Assembly (NCBI GenBank): GCA_022402465.1
Contig: JAKRSH010000022.1
Location: 62,001 to 126,000, forward strand
DNA length: 64,000 nt
From: Leptospiraceae bacterium
Lineage (GTDB): Bacteria > Spirochaetota > Leptospiria > Leptospirales > Leptospiraceae
Direction of reading: 5' to 3'
Each line of letters begins with the position of its first letter. Position 1 is the stretch's first letter. This document shows positions 11,167-20,226 of the stretch, piece after piece. Position numbers and translations under genes: made by a program. A model generated the notes under the pieces. It had not been told where the DNA came from, ran no database searches, and saw only the letters and a program-made list of their open reading frames with translations.

Positions 11167-12714
11167 CTATTCTAGAATTTTAGAGAGCATAGTGTCAAAT
11201 TCATTGCCGTTTATAAATACAAATTTTTCAGAATGTTGGCTAGCAAATTTTCTTCCACCTTCTGTAAGTTCAAAATTACCAATCAAGTATCCAACATTGG
11301 CGGAGGCTTTTTCCATTTCATTGATCATTTCGCGCAGAAAAACATCAGAAATTTTGGAATCTCGCCATTTTCTAAAACGAAATAAAGCTCTGAGTTCTTT
11401 GTTTTCCTTACTCAAGCCTGTGTAATTGACTCCATCCCCTTCTGGATTTGGTAATTCTCTGGATACGCGGAAATTAAGTCCAAGTATCATTCTGACACAG
11501 GCGTTCTTATAATTGGTTCCCTGTAAGGAAAGATATTTCTCGAATCTGTCAACTCCTACTTGGTCCAATTTTTTGATTATTTTATTGCCCCCCTCATCAA
11601 CCATACCACGTATATTAAAGGGAGCAGATGTTCTCATTCCTGATAATTCAAAATAACGAGTATTGGGAAATAATGCATGATATAATTTATTTACTTCGGC
11701 TTCTATATCATACTCGTCTTTTAATGATTCAATAGTTCCTTGTTTATTTTCTAATTTATATTTAAGATTTGCCAAACTTATTACTTCAATTTCGTTAGGA
11801 CGAAAGCTTTCCGCTTCAATTAAATATTCGGAAGCTTCTTCATATTTTCCTTCATGAACACAAAGTAATGAAAAATGAATATCAGATTCTATCGTTTCTG
11901 ATGGCCAATCATTTAGCTTAGCCATTTCCATGCAGAGTCGAGCATACTTGATCGCCTCAGAATAATTTTTCACTTTTACATTAACAGCCATTACAAATTG
12001 AAAAAGTGTAAATCTGAGATATTCATCATCAAGTTTATCAATTACTTCATCTGCAATTTTCAATGCTGCATCAAATTTTGCATCGTTTGCAAGGGAGATA
12101 GCATAAAGAAATCCAGCCACAGTTGTATTTTCCATCTTATAGGCTTTTTCAAAAAGAAATCTTTCACCATTCTTTTCTAAGGTTCCTTCAACTACTCCCT
12201 TTGCAGTAAAAAAAGAAGGAAATTGAATATTCTTAGCATTCAATCTAGAAAAAAATTGATCTGCGATTTTAAATTCTTTCTGCCCTAGTGCCATGAAGCC
12301 AAGACGAATGCATGCAGTTGGATTATTTGGTTCAATTTCTAAGGTACTTAAATATTGAAAGAAAGCTTCTTCACTCATGTCTTTATCGTAGTAGATATCC
12401 GCAACTCGATTGGAAATCTGTACTGGGTTCATATCTTTTTCAAATCTTCCGATTTGAAGAATTTTTTCTAAATGAACCGCTTCATTTAAAAAATCTCCTT
12501 CTAAGGAATAAATTTTAGCAAGTACTAAGTGCCCGCGGCTATCTCCTGGTGATAGATCCAAGCGGTCTCGTATCATAGCTCGCGCGTCCAGAAAATTACC
12601 ACTGGCTGCTAAGGATAAAGCTTTACCGTAGATATCCCTTTGGTTTTGGATAAGAAAACTTCCTACCAATCCTAAGATGATAACCCCAGTTCCTATAAGT
12701 ATGATGAACATCAT
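11167..12714 (-). CDS. Membrane-anchored TPR protein with C-terminal Mrr/restriction-endonuclease-like domain (putative)
   Basis: 515 aa; N-terminal TM MMFIILIGTGVIILGLVGSFLI; TPR-like repeats; C-terminus LNFRVSRELPNPEGDGVNY...ALFRFRKWRDSKISDVFLREMINEMEKASANVGYLIGNFELTEGGRKFASQ...FINGNEFDTMLSKIL. Confidence 0.7.
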   Translation of the reverse strand: MMFIILIGTGVIILGLVGSFLIQNQRDIYGKALSLAASGNFLDARAMIRDRLDLSPGDSRGHLVLAKIYSLEGDFLNEAVHLEKILQIGRFEKDMNPVQISNRVADIYYDKDMSEEAFFQYLSTLEIEPNNPTACIRLGFMALGQKEFKIADQFFSRLNAKNIQFPSFFTAKGVVEGTLEKNGERFLFEKAYKMENTTVAGFLYAISLANDAKFDAALKIADEVIDKLDDEYLRFTLFQFVMAVNVKVKNYSEAIKYARLCMEMAKLNDWPSETIESDIHFSLLCVHEGKYEEASEYLIEAESFRPNEIEVISLANLKYKLENKQGTIESLKDEYDIEAEVNKLYHALFPNTRYFELSGMRTSAPFNIRGMVDEGGNKIIKKLDQVGVDRFEKYLSLQGTNYKNACVRMILGLNFRVSRELPNPEGDGVNYTGLSKENKELRALFRFRKWRDSKISDVFLREMINEMEKASANVGYLIGNFELTEGGRKFASQHSEKFVFINGNEFDTMLSKILE

Positions 12715-12764
12715 GATTTAATCATTTGATTTAATCCCCTCCCATTTTAATCTGACTTCAGATT

Positions 12765-13301
12765 ATGGGCAGCATTAACGCATTTTCATACGCCTATCGC
12801 TTCTGGAAGCGGGATAGTTTCTATTCCCTTTTTACTGGACTATTTTCTACCGGGATCTTTTTCTTTCTGATCCATTCTCTCAGAATCCAAATCAATGCCT
12901 CTGGCGTCATATCCTTTTCTAGTATCGAAGGATTAAGGAATTCTCCCCATCTCCTTTTTTATGCAACCATCTTTTCTCTCTCTTTCTTATCTTTAGGAGC
13001 CATCTTTCCAAGAATCGCTGATTTCGGAGTAATGATGGCTGTGGGAGGCAATTCTTGGGTTTGCGTTCAGATTCACGTTCTACTTTTAGTACTGCTTATC
13101 ACACCAGGATTCGTATTCGGAAATATCTTGCAGTTCCTACTTATTTCAGATTCAATTGCTCCTCTGAGCTATTATAATTTAGTGGCAATAGAGATTACTG
13201 CTATTCTCTCTGGAATCTCTTGCATTCTCTTGTTTGGAGTTCCAAGCGCACTTCTTACCACACTCAGAGATCCTTACTCAAGCATCCGGAGAATGAAATA
13301 A
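12765..13301 (+). CDS. Minimal FtsX/MacB-like ABC permease subunit (putative)
   Basis: 178 aa with about 4 TM segments; directly overlaps an ABC ATPase start (stop TAA 13299-13301, ATG at 13301). Confidence 0.6.
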   Translation: MGSINAFSYAYRFWKRDSFYSLFTGLFSTGIFFFLIHSLRIQINASGVISFSSIEGLRNSPHLLFYATIFSLSFLSLGAIFPRIADFGVMMAVGGNSWVCVQIHVLLLVLLITPGFVFGNILQFLLISDSIAPLSYYNLVAIEITAILSGISCILLFGVPSALLTTLRDPYSSIRRMK

Positions 13302-13969
13302 TGATGCTCAAGGTAAATAATCTGACTAAGCAGTATAAAGATTTCAAAGCAGTCAATTCTATTAGCTTCGATGTCAATGCAGGAGATTATGTTGCTATCA
13401 TAGGACCAAGTGGTTCTGGTAAGACAACACTATTGTCGCTTTTAACAGGACTCATTTCTCCAAGCAGTGGGGAGATTCTCTATGATAATAAGAAACTCTC
13501 TCATTTATCAAGATCAGCTCTCGCAAAATTAAGAGCCAGAGATCTGGGAATGATATTTCAATTTAGTGAACTTGTTCCCAATCTTACCATAGAAGAAAAT
13601 ATCCTTTTGCCAGTCATCTTTACTCGTAAATTTTCGGAAGAGGAATACCACAGAAAATGCGAATTCCTTTTAGAAAGATTGGATATGAAAGATATCCGTC
13701 ACGCTCTTCCCCGTGAACTTTCGGGTGGTCAAATTCAAAAAGCTGCCATTGCAAGATCCCTAATCAATGATCCACCTATCCTTGTTGCGGATGAACCTTC
13801 CGGTGATTTAGATCCTGAGAATAGCAATCTTGTGCAGATGCTTTTTATGGATTATAATAAAATGGGATTAACAATTCTCTTGGTAACCCATGATATGAAT
13901 TTGGCCTTTGATGCAAAAACTATTTATGAAATGAAGAATGGATCTTTTAACCAAGTGATTAAATCTTAG
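13301..13969 (+). CDS. ABC transporter ATP-binding protein (LolD/MacB-like)
   Basis: Walker [10 protein letters not shown], signature [15 protein letters not shown], Walker [13 protein letters not shown]; start taken at [10 protein letters not shown] rather than the longer ORF start at 13220. Confidence 0.93.
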   Translation: MMLKVNNLTKQYKDFKAVNSISFDVNAGDYVAIIGPSGSGKTTLLSLLTGLISPSSGEILYDNKKLSHLSRSALAKLRARDLGMIFQFSELVPNLTIEENILLPVIFTRKFSEEEYHRKCEFLLERLDMKDIRHALPRELSGGQIQKAAIARSLINDPPILVADEPSGDLDPENSNLVQMLFMDYNKMGLTILLVTHDMNLAFDAKTIYEMKNGSFNQVIKS

Positions 13970-13974
13970 TAAAT

Positions 13975-14874
13975 ATGAAGTTTTTAGGTTTAGATATAGG
14001 CGCAGGTTCCATTAAAGCAGGTATCGTAGATGAGTTTGGATTTGTAGAAGATGAATCTATTAAGATTACTCATTCCAGAATGGAGAACTCTGATTTCCAA
14101 GAAGCATTAAAGACAATCATAACACCCTATCTATCCAAGTATGAATTATCTGGAATAGGCCTTGGTTCACCAGGTCCTATAGATATTGCAAATGGAATTA
14201 TTTTTTCATCTGCAAATCTTCCCAAGGTTGATAAGTTTCAGATCAAACGAATTTTAAATGATTTTACTAAAATGGAAATCGAATTCAATAATGATGCCAA
14301 CTGTGCCTCATTAGGTGAATACTATTTCGGTGAAGGCAAAGGCTCTTCCAACCTCTTCGTTTTTACTCTTGGAACAGGACTAGGAGGCGGATGGGTATGG
14401 AATGGCAAATTGTTCAATGGCTTTGAAGGCAATGGAATGGAAGTTGGACATACAACCATTATACGTGGAGGTGCCTTGTGTGGCTGTGGCAATCTGGGTT
14501 GTGCAGAAAGCTATTTCAGTTCAAAGGGATTACTTGCAAGATACAAAGATGCTTCACTTAGCAGTCTTCCAACTGTCAAAGATTTCTTTGAACAGGTGAG
14601 AATTGGAGATGAAAATGCCAAAGAGATCCTAAACTTTGGGGTTGAAGTTCTTGCTGAGGCCACAAGAAATATTGTGAATCTTTTAAATGTAGACACAGTC
14701 GTTTATGTTGGCGGACTTTCCCAATCTTGGGATTTGTTTGGTGATAATTTGGAGAAAAGCATACGTGCAAAAGTTTTTCCAGTTTTGCGGGATCGTCTTC
14801 AAATCAAAAAAGGTAAGAACCAAGCAATTTTAGGAGCTGTGAGTTTAATTTTGGAGAAAAGGAATCATGGATGA
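13975..14874 (+). CDS. ROK-family sugar kinase / glucokinase-like
   Basis: 299 aa; FLGLDIGAGSIKAGIVD, GLGSPGPID, TLGTGLGGG, zinc motif CGCGNLGCAE. Confidence 0.93.
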   Translation: MKFLGLDIGAGSIKAGIVDEFGFVEDESIKITHSRMENSDFQEALKTIITPYLSKYELSGIGLGSPGPIDIANGIIFSSANLPKVDKFQIKRILNDFTKMEIEFNNDANCASLGEYYFGEGKGSSNLFVFTLGTGLGGGWVWNGKLFNGFEGNGMEVGHTTIIRGGALCGCGNLGCAESYFSSKGLLARYKDASLSSLPTVKDFFEQVRIGDENAKEILNFGVEVLAEATRNIVNLLNVDTVVYVGGLSQSWDLFGDNLEKSIRAKVFPVLRDRLQIKKGKNQAILGAVSLILEKRNHG

Positions 14875-15211
14875 TTGTTTATTCTGTAAGATAGCTAATA
14901 AAAAAATTCCTGCTAAAATAGAATACGAAGATGAGGAAATCCTGGGTTTTCATGATATTGATCCCCAAGCCCCTGTGCATTTGATCTTCATTCCCAAAAA
15001 ACATATTGTTTCCTTGGACCAAGTTCAAATTTCTGATACCAATTTAATTGGGAAGTTACTTTTTCAAATGGCGGAAACAGCAAGAAAACTAAAAATCAGT
15101 GAGGCTGGTTATCGTGTTGTCAACAATATAGGCACTGATGGTGGACAGACAGTATTTCATATTCATTTTCATTTACTTGCAGGTAGAAAACTAAAATGGC
15201 CCCCAGGATAG
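14867..15211 (+). CDS. HIT family protein
   Basis: 114 aa; CLFCKIANKKIPAKIEYED and histidine triad HIHFHLL. Confidence 0.95.
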   Translation: MDDCLFCKIANKKIPAKIEYEDEEILGFHDIDPQAPVHLIFIPKKHIVSLDQVQISDTNLIGKLLFQMAETARKLKISEAGYRVVNNIGTDGGQTVFHIHFHLLAGRKLKWPPG

Positions 15212-15220
15212 AACTATAAT

Positions 15221-16198
15221 ATGAAAAATAAAAAATTACTCTTATCTCTTTTTATCTCAGCGATTGCTATAGGATTTTTATTATTTAAATTTGATCTCAA
15301 TGAATTTGCAAAAGTCCAAGAACGTTGGAATCCTCTTTTTCTGATACCAGTGCTTATTTGGAATATTTTAGCAATGATTCCATTCTCACTAAGATGGTAC
15401 TACCTTCTTGATAGAAAGTTAGAAATTAAGAAGTCTATGCTATCTGCATTTCTAGGTGTGGGAGCGAATATGGTTCTTCCTGCTCGCGGTGGGGATATTC
15501 TTAGGCTTTACTATTGCAAGAACAATTCTGATATTCACTATGCAACATTAGTTTCTCAATTATTTATTGAAAAAGTTTTAGATTTGATTATTGTACTTTT
15601 GATAGGAGCAGGTAGTTTTCTACTACTCGGTTTAGGAGATGGCAATTCGAGTCCTACAGGAATTTTTATCTCTGGATTAGTAGTTCTAGGTGTGCTCTTC
15701 CTTTTAGTTTTGATACGGTTCGCCAATTCCTTTTTAATTCGAATGGGAAGAATGGTATTTTCATGGATAGGTAAAGAAGAGATATTTATAAAAAGTCTAG
15801 AGCCGCACCTAGAAGCATTGAAGAATTTTCTAACCTTACGCAAGTTATTGATACCTGTGGCAATAACAGTCCCTACCTGGCTCGCTGGTTATGCAGTAAC
15901 ATATATGTTTGAATCGTATTTGATCGGCATTCCATTAGAATACACCAGTATCTTATTTATCGTTTTTTGTGGAGCTATGGGAGTTGCTGTTCCCTCTGCA
16001 CCTTCTGGCCTAGGCGTCTTCCATGCATCCATAGTATCTGGTTTTGTTTTGCTAGGTCTGAGAAGTGAGGATGGTTTTGTCTTCGCAACAGCAGTTCACT
16101 TGTTGCAATTTATTATCTTATCTTTACTTGGGTACTTGGCTTATTTAATTTGGATGGTTGAAAAAAAGGGAGAATCAAAAGAAAAGAACCGGAGTTGA
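15221..16198 (+). CDS. Flippase-like/UPF0104 (lysylphosphatidylglycerol synthase TM-domain) membrane protein
   Basis: 325 aa polytopic; LRWYYLL, VGANMVLPARGGDILRLYY and AVPSAPSGLGVFHASIV motifs. Confidence 0.87.
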   Translation: MKNKKLLLSLFISAIAIGFLLFKFDLNEFAKVQERWNPLFLIPVLIWNILAMIPFSLRWYYLLDRKLEIKKSMLSAFLGVGANMVLPARGGDILRLYYCKNNSDIHYATLVSQLFIEKVLDLIIVLLIGAGSFLLLGLGDGNSSPTGIFISGLVVLGVLFLLVLIRFANSFLIRMGRMVFSWIGKEEIFIKSLEPHLEALKNFLTLRKLLIPVAITVPTWLAGYAVTYMFESYLIGIPLEYTSILFIVFCGAMGVAVPSAPSGLGVFHASIVSGFVLLGLRSEDGFVFATAVHLLQFIILSLLGYLAYLIWMVEKKGESKEKNRS

Positions 16199-16263
16199 CG
16201 GGGTTCGAACCCGCGACATTCTGCGTGACAGGCAGATACTCTAACCAGCTGAGCTACAACTCC
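16190..16263 (-). tRNA. tRNA-Asp (anticodon GTC)
   Basis: Reverse complement GGAGTTGTAGCTCAGCTGGTTAGAGTATCTGCCTGTCACGCAGAATGTCGCGGGTTCGAACCCCGTCAACTCC plus discriminator G; 7-bp acceptor stem, anticodon loop CTGTCAC, T loop TTCGAAC; no encoded CCA. Confidence 0.97.
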
Positions 16264-16276
16264 TTGTTCTTTAGCT

Positions 16277-16304
16277 ACGATAATTTTGGAGCCTGCTCTG
16301 TCAA
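16277..16304 (-). promoter_or_regulatory. Putative sigma70-type promoter of tRNA-Asp
   Basis: Minus strand TTGACA (16304-16299), 16-nt spacer, TATCGT (16282-16277), about 13 nt before the tRNA 5' end. Confidence 0.6.
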
Positions 16305-16374
16305 AGAAATTTTATAATTTTTGTAGAGAAGCTTGCATTTCTAAAGAAATAAGATAAAATGAAAATATAGATCG

Positions 16375-17049
16375 ATGATTGTTCAAGAAAAAAAAGCAAA
16401 AGACCTTATACAAGAAAGGATCTTCACACTATCCAATTTCATTTCACTATCGCGTGTTGCCTTGGTGCCACCATTTTTAATTTATTCTAAAGAATACGCA
16501 AGCAATCCTAGTTTTGATTCCTTTTTCTATCCTGCTTTAATCAGTGTTATAGCAGTCCTAACCGATTATCTTGATGGTAAGATTGCAAGAATTCTGAATC
16601 AAGAAACTGTATTGGGCAGATATCTAGATCCTATCTGTGATAAGATAGTTACTATCTCAGCACTTGGAATCTGTGTTGTTTATTTTTATTTTCCTATTTG
16701 GATTTTGATTCTGTATAGCATAAGAGAATTCCTAGGTCTTTGGTTTGGAGGCTACCTCTATTTCAAACGAGGTTTGCAAGGTAAACCAAATTATTGGGGG
16801 AAGCTGGGAGTTGGGATTGTTGCAGTCTCCGTTATTTGGTATATGTCTATTCCCATATTGGTAACAATTCCCAAGCTTCCTATGTTCTTTTTTCACCCAG
16901 AATGGAGCGCATATAGTTTACTAGTTGTATTGGCCTTGGGTGTGCTTGGTTATTTCAGAAGATATTGGACTATAGTTTTTCACCCAGAAAAATTAGTCAT
17001 TGATCCCAATGACCAATTTCAAAAGAAAAAGTATGAAATAATCGAATAA
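16375..17049 (+). CDS. CDP-alcohol phosphatidyltransferase family protein (PgsA-like)
   Basis: 224 aa; motif DYLDGKIARILNQETVLGRYLDPICDK (D-x2-D-G-x2-A-R-x8-G-x3-D-x3-D). Confidence 0.92.
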   Translation: MIVQEKKAKDLIQERIFTLSNFISLSRVALVPPFLIYSKEYASNPSFDSFFYPALISVIAVLTDYLDGKIARILNQETVLGRYLDPICDKIVTISALGICVVYFYFPIWILILYSIREFLGLWFGGYLYFKRGLQGKPNYWGKLGVGIVAVSVIWYMSIPILVTIPKLPMFFFHPEWSAYSLLVVLALGVLGYFRRYWTIVFHPEKLVIDPNDQFQKKKYEIIE

Positions 17050-17062
17050 TGAATGCCTTCTA

Positions 17063-17707
17063 TTATTTTTTCTTTTTAAAATATTTCTCTTTGATTTCTT
17101 CTCTAGTTAATGTCTTACTCAAATGAATTTGATAAAATACTTTTAATTTGGTTATAATAGGTTTTTCCTCAGAGGACTCATGTTTAAATTTCCAACGAGT
17201 TAAATCATTTTGTATGATCTTTGCTATGTCGTTGATACGAGGAACTCTTCTATCAAAATTTATAACTTCAATAGACCCTGTATTTGAATTTAAAGTTATA
17301 TATAATATTCCCTCATCCTCTAAATTTACTAAATCATAGCCATGGATCTCTTCACGAGTGAGATCATCTGCACCTGGATCTGGAATTCTTCTTATGAATT
17401 TTGAGCCACGAATTTGTCGAACTAAGTATTGGTTGGCAGAAAGTATTACTCGAAAGTATTCTAAACTATCTTTGGAAGCTAGCTGAAAAAAAACGGGCTG
17501 TAACTTTGAGTTCTGGATTTCTTCTCCATTTTCATCGAGAACTTTTTCTCCATCCACAGGTGGTGGTAAAATCTCATCCTCAGTCGGATTAGGAATCGTA
17601 TTTTGTGAATTTAGATCGGATTGAGGTTCACCTGATGGAAGAGTTTTACAATCAATAGAAAAGCTAAGAACTGCAATCGATAGGATGACTTGGATAATTT
17701 TTACCAT
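17063..17707 (-). CDS. Putative lipoprotein, hypothetical
   Basis: ORF 17063..17755; internal start MVKIIQVILSIAVLSFSIDC gives a signal peptide plus Cys. Confidence 0.6.
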   Translation of the reverse strand: MVKIIQVILSIAVLSFSIDCKTLPSGEPQSDLNSQNTIPNPTEDEILPPPVDGEKVLDENGEEIQNSKLQPVFFQLASKDSLEYFRVILSANQYLVRQIRGSKFIRRIPDPGADDLTREEIHGYDLVNLEDEGILYITLNSNTGSIEVINFDRRVPRINDIAKIIQNDLTRWKFKHESSEEKPIITKLKVFYQIHLSKTLTREEIKEKYFKKKK

Positions 17708-17765
17708 ACATTCCAATCTTTGAGACTCTAAGCATACTTTCAAGAAAGAATTCAAACTAGGAATC

Positions 17766-19202
17766 TCAATTCAAGTAAGATAAAAAATATTGAGCGAGAC
17801 CTAAGAAAAAGAAAAATCCACAAATATCAGTAAATGTCGTAACAAAAATAGAAGAAGCAATTGCCGGATCTATTCTAAGTATCTTTAATAATAAGGGAAT
17901 ACAAGAACCTATAGTTCCTGCGATAAAAAGATTCACAAACATAGCAGATCCAATGACAAAAGAAAGTACAAGATTTCCTTTAAAGATATATACCATGGTT
18001 GAGGTCAAGATTCCGAGAAATAAACCGTTCAGAATGCCTATAGAAATTTCTTTACGAACAGCTTCCCACCAAGTGTTCAGAGTTAATTCACCGGTTGCTA
18101 GATTTCGAACAACAACTGTTATAGACTGAGTTCCCGCATTCCCACCCATTCCCGCGACAATTGGCATAAGAGTAGCTAAGACTACAACCTTTTGGATGGT
18201 CTCCTCAAAAAGTGATACAACTGAGGCTGCGAGTACGGCAGTAGCGAGATTCACAACTAGCCAAAGGATTCTTTTTCGCAGAGACTCAAATACTGGAGTA
18301 TTCAGTTTCTCATCCTCAGAAAGACCTCCCATACGATAGATATCTTCTGAGGCTTCCTCTTGCACAATATCAAGAACGTCATCTACAGTGATGCGTCCTA
18401 TCATCACATCCTTATCATCCACAACAGCTATAGAAACTAAATCGTATTTACGAAACATACGAGCGACTTCTTCTTGGTCTGTGTTAAAATGTACGCTGAG
18501 AGGAGATCCTATCATTATTTTATTGATTTTATTGGAAGGATTGGTTAGTAATAATTCCTTCAAACGAAGATACCCCATCAATCTGCCATCTTGGTCTATT
18601 ACATACACCGTATAGATATCATCAACTACCTTCGCAATTTTGCGAATCTTAGATACAGCCTTACGAATGGTATCTGTCCCATACACTGCCGCAAAGTCAC
18701 TACTCATGATTCTACCAGCAGAATTTTCAATAAATTCCATCTGAACTCGAATCTGTTGGGAATCTTCTCTATCTAAAATTTTAAGAATTTCTTCAGCCTT
18801 GGAGGGAGAAACAGATGCTAAAATAAATGTTATATCATCCGATTCTAGTAATTCAAAAATTGCGGAAATTTCCTTGGGTTGTAACCTCTCCATGAATTCC
18901 GATTGGTAATCTTCATCCAATTCAACCAAGACCTCACTTTGTCGTTCGGCTTGGAAAAGTCTAAAAACGTAGAAGGCCTCATCGTATTCTAACTCATGCA
19001 AAACTTCCGCAAAATCCGCATAATGGGAACCAGATAATTGCTGAACAATTTCCTCATCCCGACCTGATCGAACTAAATGAGTAAATTCTTCAAACCAATC
19101 TTCGAATTCATCAGTTTCAATCTCAGGGACTTTGGATGGCTCTTGGCTTGTATTTGCTTCCATTACTCCTTCTATTGAAAAAAAATAATCTGGAGATTTC
19201 AA
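17766..19202 (-). CDS. mgtE: Magnesium transporter MgtE
   Basis: 478 aa; N domain, CBS pair, and TM domain MPIVAGMGGNAGTQSITVVVRNLATGEL. Confidence 0.96.
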   Translation of the reverse strand: MKSPDYFFSIEGVMEANTSQEPSKVPEIETDEFEDWFEEFTHLVRSGRDEEIVQQLSGSHYADFAEVLHELEYDEAFYVFRLFQAERQSEVLVELDEDYQSEFMERLQPKEISAIFELLESDDITFILASVSPSKAEEILKILDREDSQQIRVQMEFIENSAGRIMSSDFAAVYGTDTIRKAVSKIRKIAKVVDDIYTVYVIDQDGRLMGYLRLKELLLTNPSNKINKIMIGSPLSVHFNTDQEEVARMFRKYDLVSIAVVDDKDVMIGRITVDDVLDIVQEEASEDIYRMGGLSEDEKLNTPVFESLRKRILWLVVNLATAVLAASVVSLFEETIQKVVVLATLMPIVAGMGGNAGTQSITVVVRNLATGELTLNTWWEAVRKEISIGILNGLFLGILTSTMVYIFKGNLVLSFVIGSAMFVNLFIAGTIGSCIPLLLKILRIDPAIASSIFVTTFTDICGFFFFLGLAQYFLSYLN

Positions 19203-19254
19203 CCGAATTTATAGTTGCGAATTGACTTTTTTCTTAAAATCTGGACGGAAACCA

Positions 19255-20223
19255 ATGATTCATGATATAGACGCTTCCCATTTACACTTTTTGTCCCAAG
19301 AAGAATCAAAAAATTCTAAAAAATCCTTACTTATTTCCATGGGAATTTCTATTCTTATTTTCATTGTAGAAATCTATGGTGCCTATAAGAGCAATTCATT
19401 ATCCTTGCTTACAGATGCTTTTCATATCGTTACTGATATTCTCGCACACACGATAAGTCTAATCGCCGTTAATGTATCTTTGCGCAATCGAACTATGAAA
19501 TATACCTTTGGATTTTTGAGAATTGAAATCATTGCTGCCTTTATCAATGCACTTTTATTAGTTTTCTTGTGTGGTTTTTTACTTTTTGAAACATTCGAAA
19601 GAATTATGGAACAACATACTGTTCATGCCCGAGAAATGTTAATTTATAGTTTGATAGGTTTATTTTTCAATTCTCTTTCTGCATTGGTCTTATTCAATGT
19701 TTCTAAAACTAGTATTAATTTAAAATCGGCTTATGTTCATGTTATTGGCGATTTACTCGGAACAGTATCTGTAGTACTGGGTGCAATTATCATTCAAATT
19801 TTTGATATCCAATGGATAGATACTCTTTTTAGCTTTTTCATTATTCTAGTCATTGGAAAAGCAACATATGGTTTAATAAATGATTCTATCAAAAGTTTAA
19901 TGGAATCCTCACCAGACACACATAAATTAGAACATATACTATCAGATGTGAAAGCTAACAATAAGGTTAGCAAAATTGTATCCTTCCACCATTGGAGTCT
20001 TACGAATGGAGTGGAATGCATTAACTTAAGATTAATGCTTAAAGAAAAGTCTTCTTGGGAAGTTGTAGTAACTGCTACGCATAAACTTCTAAAAGAAAAA
20101 TATGGAATTACTCATGTAAATGTTGAGACCACTACTAAAGAATCTGAAGCCTTGATCAAATCCATAAAAATCAATAGAGATGCCATTCACATACACGGTG
20201 GGCATGGACATCACCATCATTAA
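19255..20223 (+). CDS. Cation diffusion facilitator family (zinc-type) transporter
   Basis: ORF 19222..20223, ATG at 19255; SLSLLTDAFHIVTDILAH motif; C-terminal HIHGGHGHHHH. Confidence 0.93.
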   Translation: MIHDIDASHLHFLSQEESKNSKKSLLISMGISILIFIVEIYGAYKSNSLSLLTDAFHIVTDILAHTISLIAVNVSLRNRTMKYTFGFLRIEIIAAFINALLLVFLCGFLLFETFERIMEQHTVHAREMLIYSLIGLFFNSLSALVLFNVSKTSINLKSAYVHVIGDLLGTVSVVLGAIIIQIFDIQWIDTLFSFFIILVIGKATYGLINDSIKSLMESSPDTHKLEHILSDVKANNKVSKIVSFHHWSLTNGVECINLRLMLKEKSSWEVVVTATHKLLKEKYGITHVNVETTTKESEALIKSIKINRDAIHIHGGHGHHHH

Positions 20224-20226
20224 AAA

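Noticed and set aside
12765-13219. Longer ABC ATPase start at 13220 overlapping the permease
   Set aside because: The extra N-terminal [27 protein letters not shown] is out-of-frame permease coding; the [10 protein letters not shown] start at 13301 fits the ABC family
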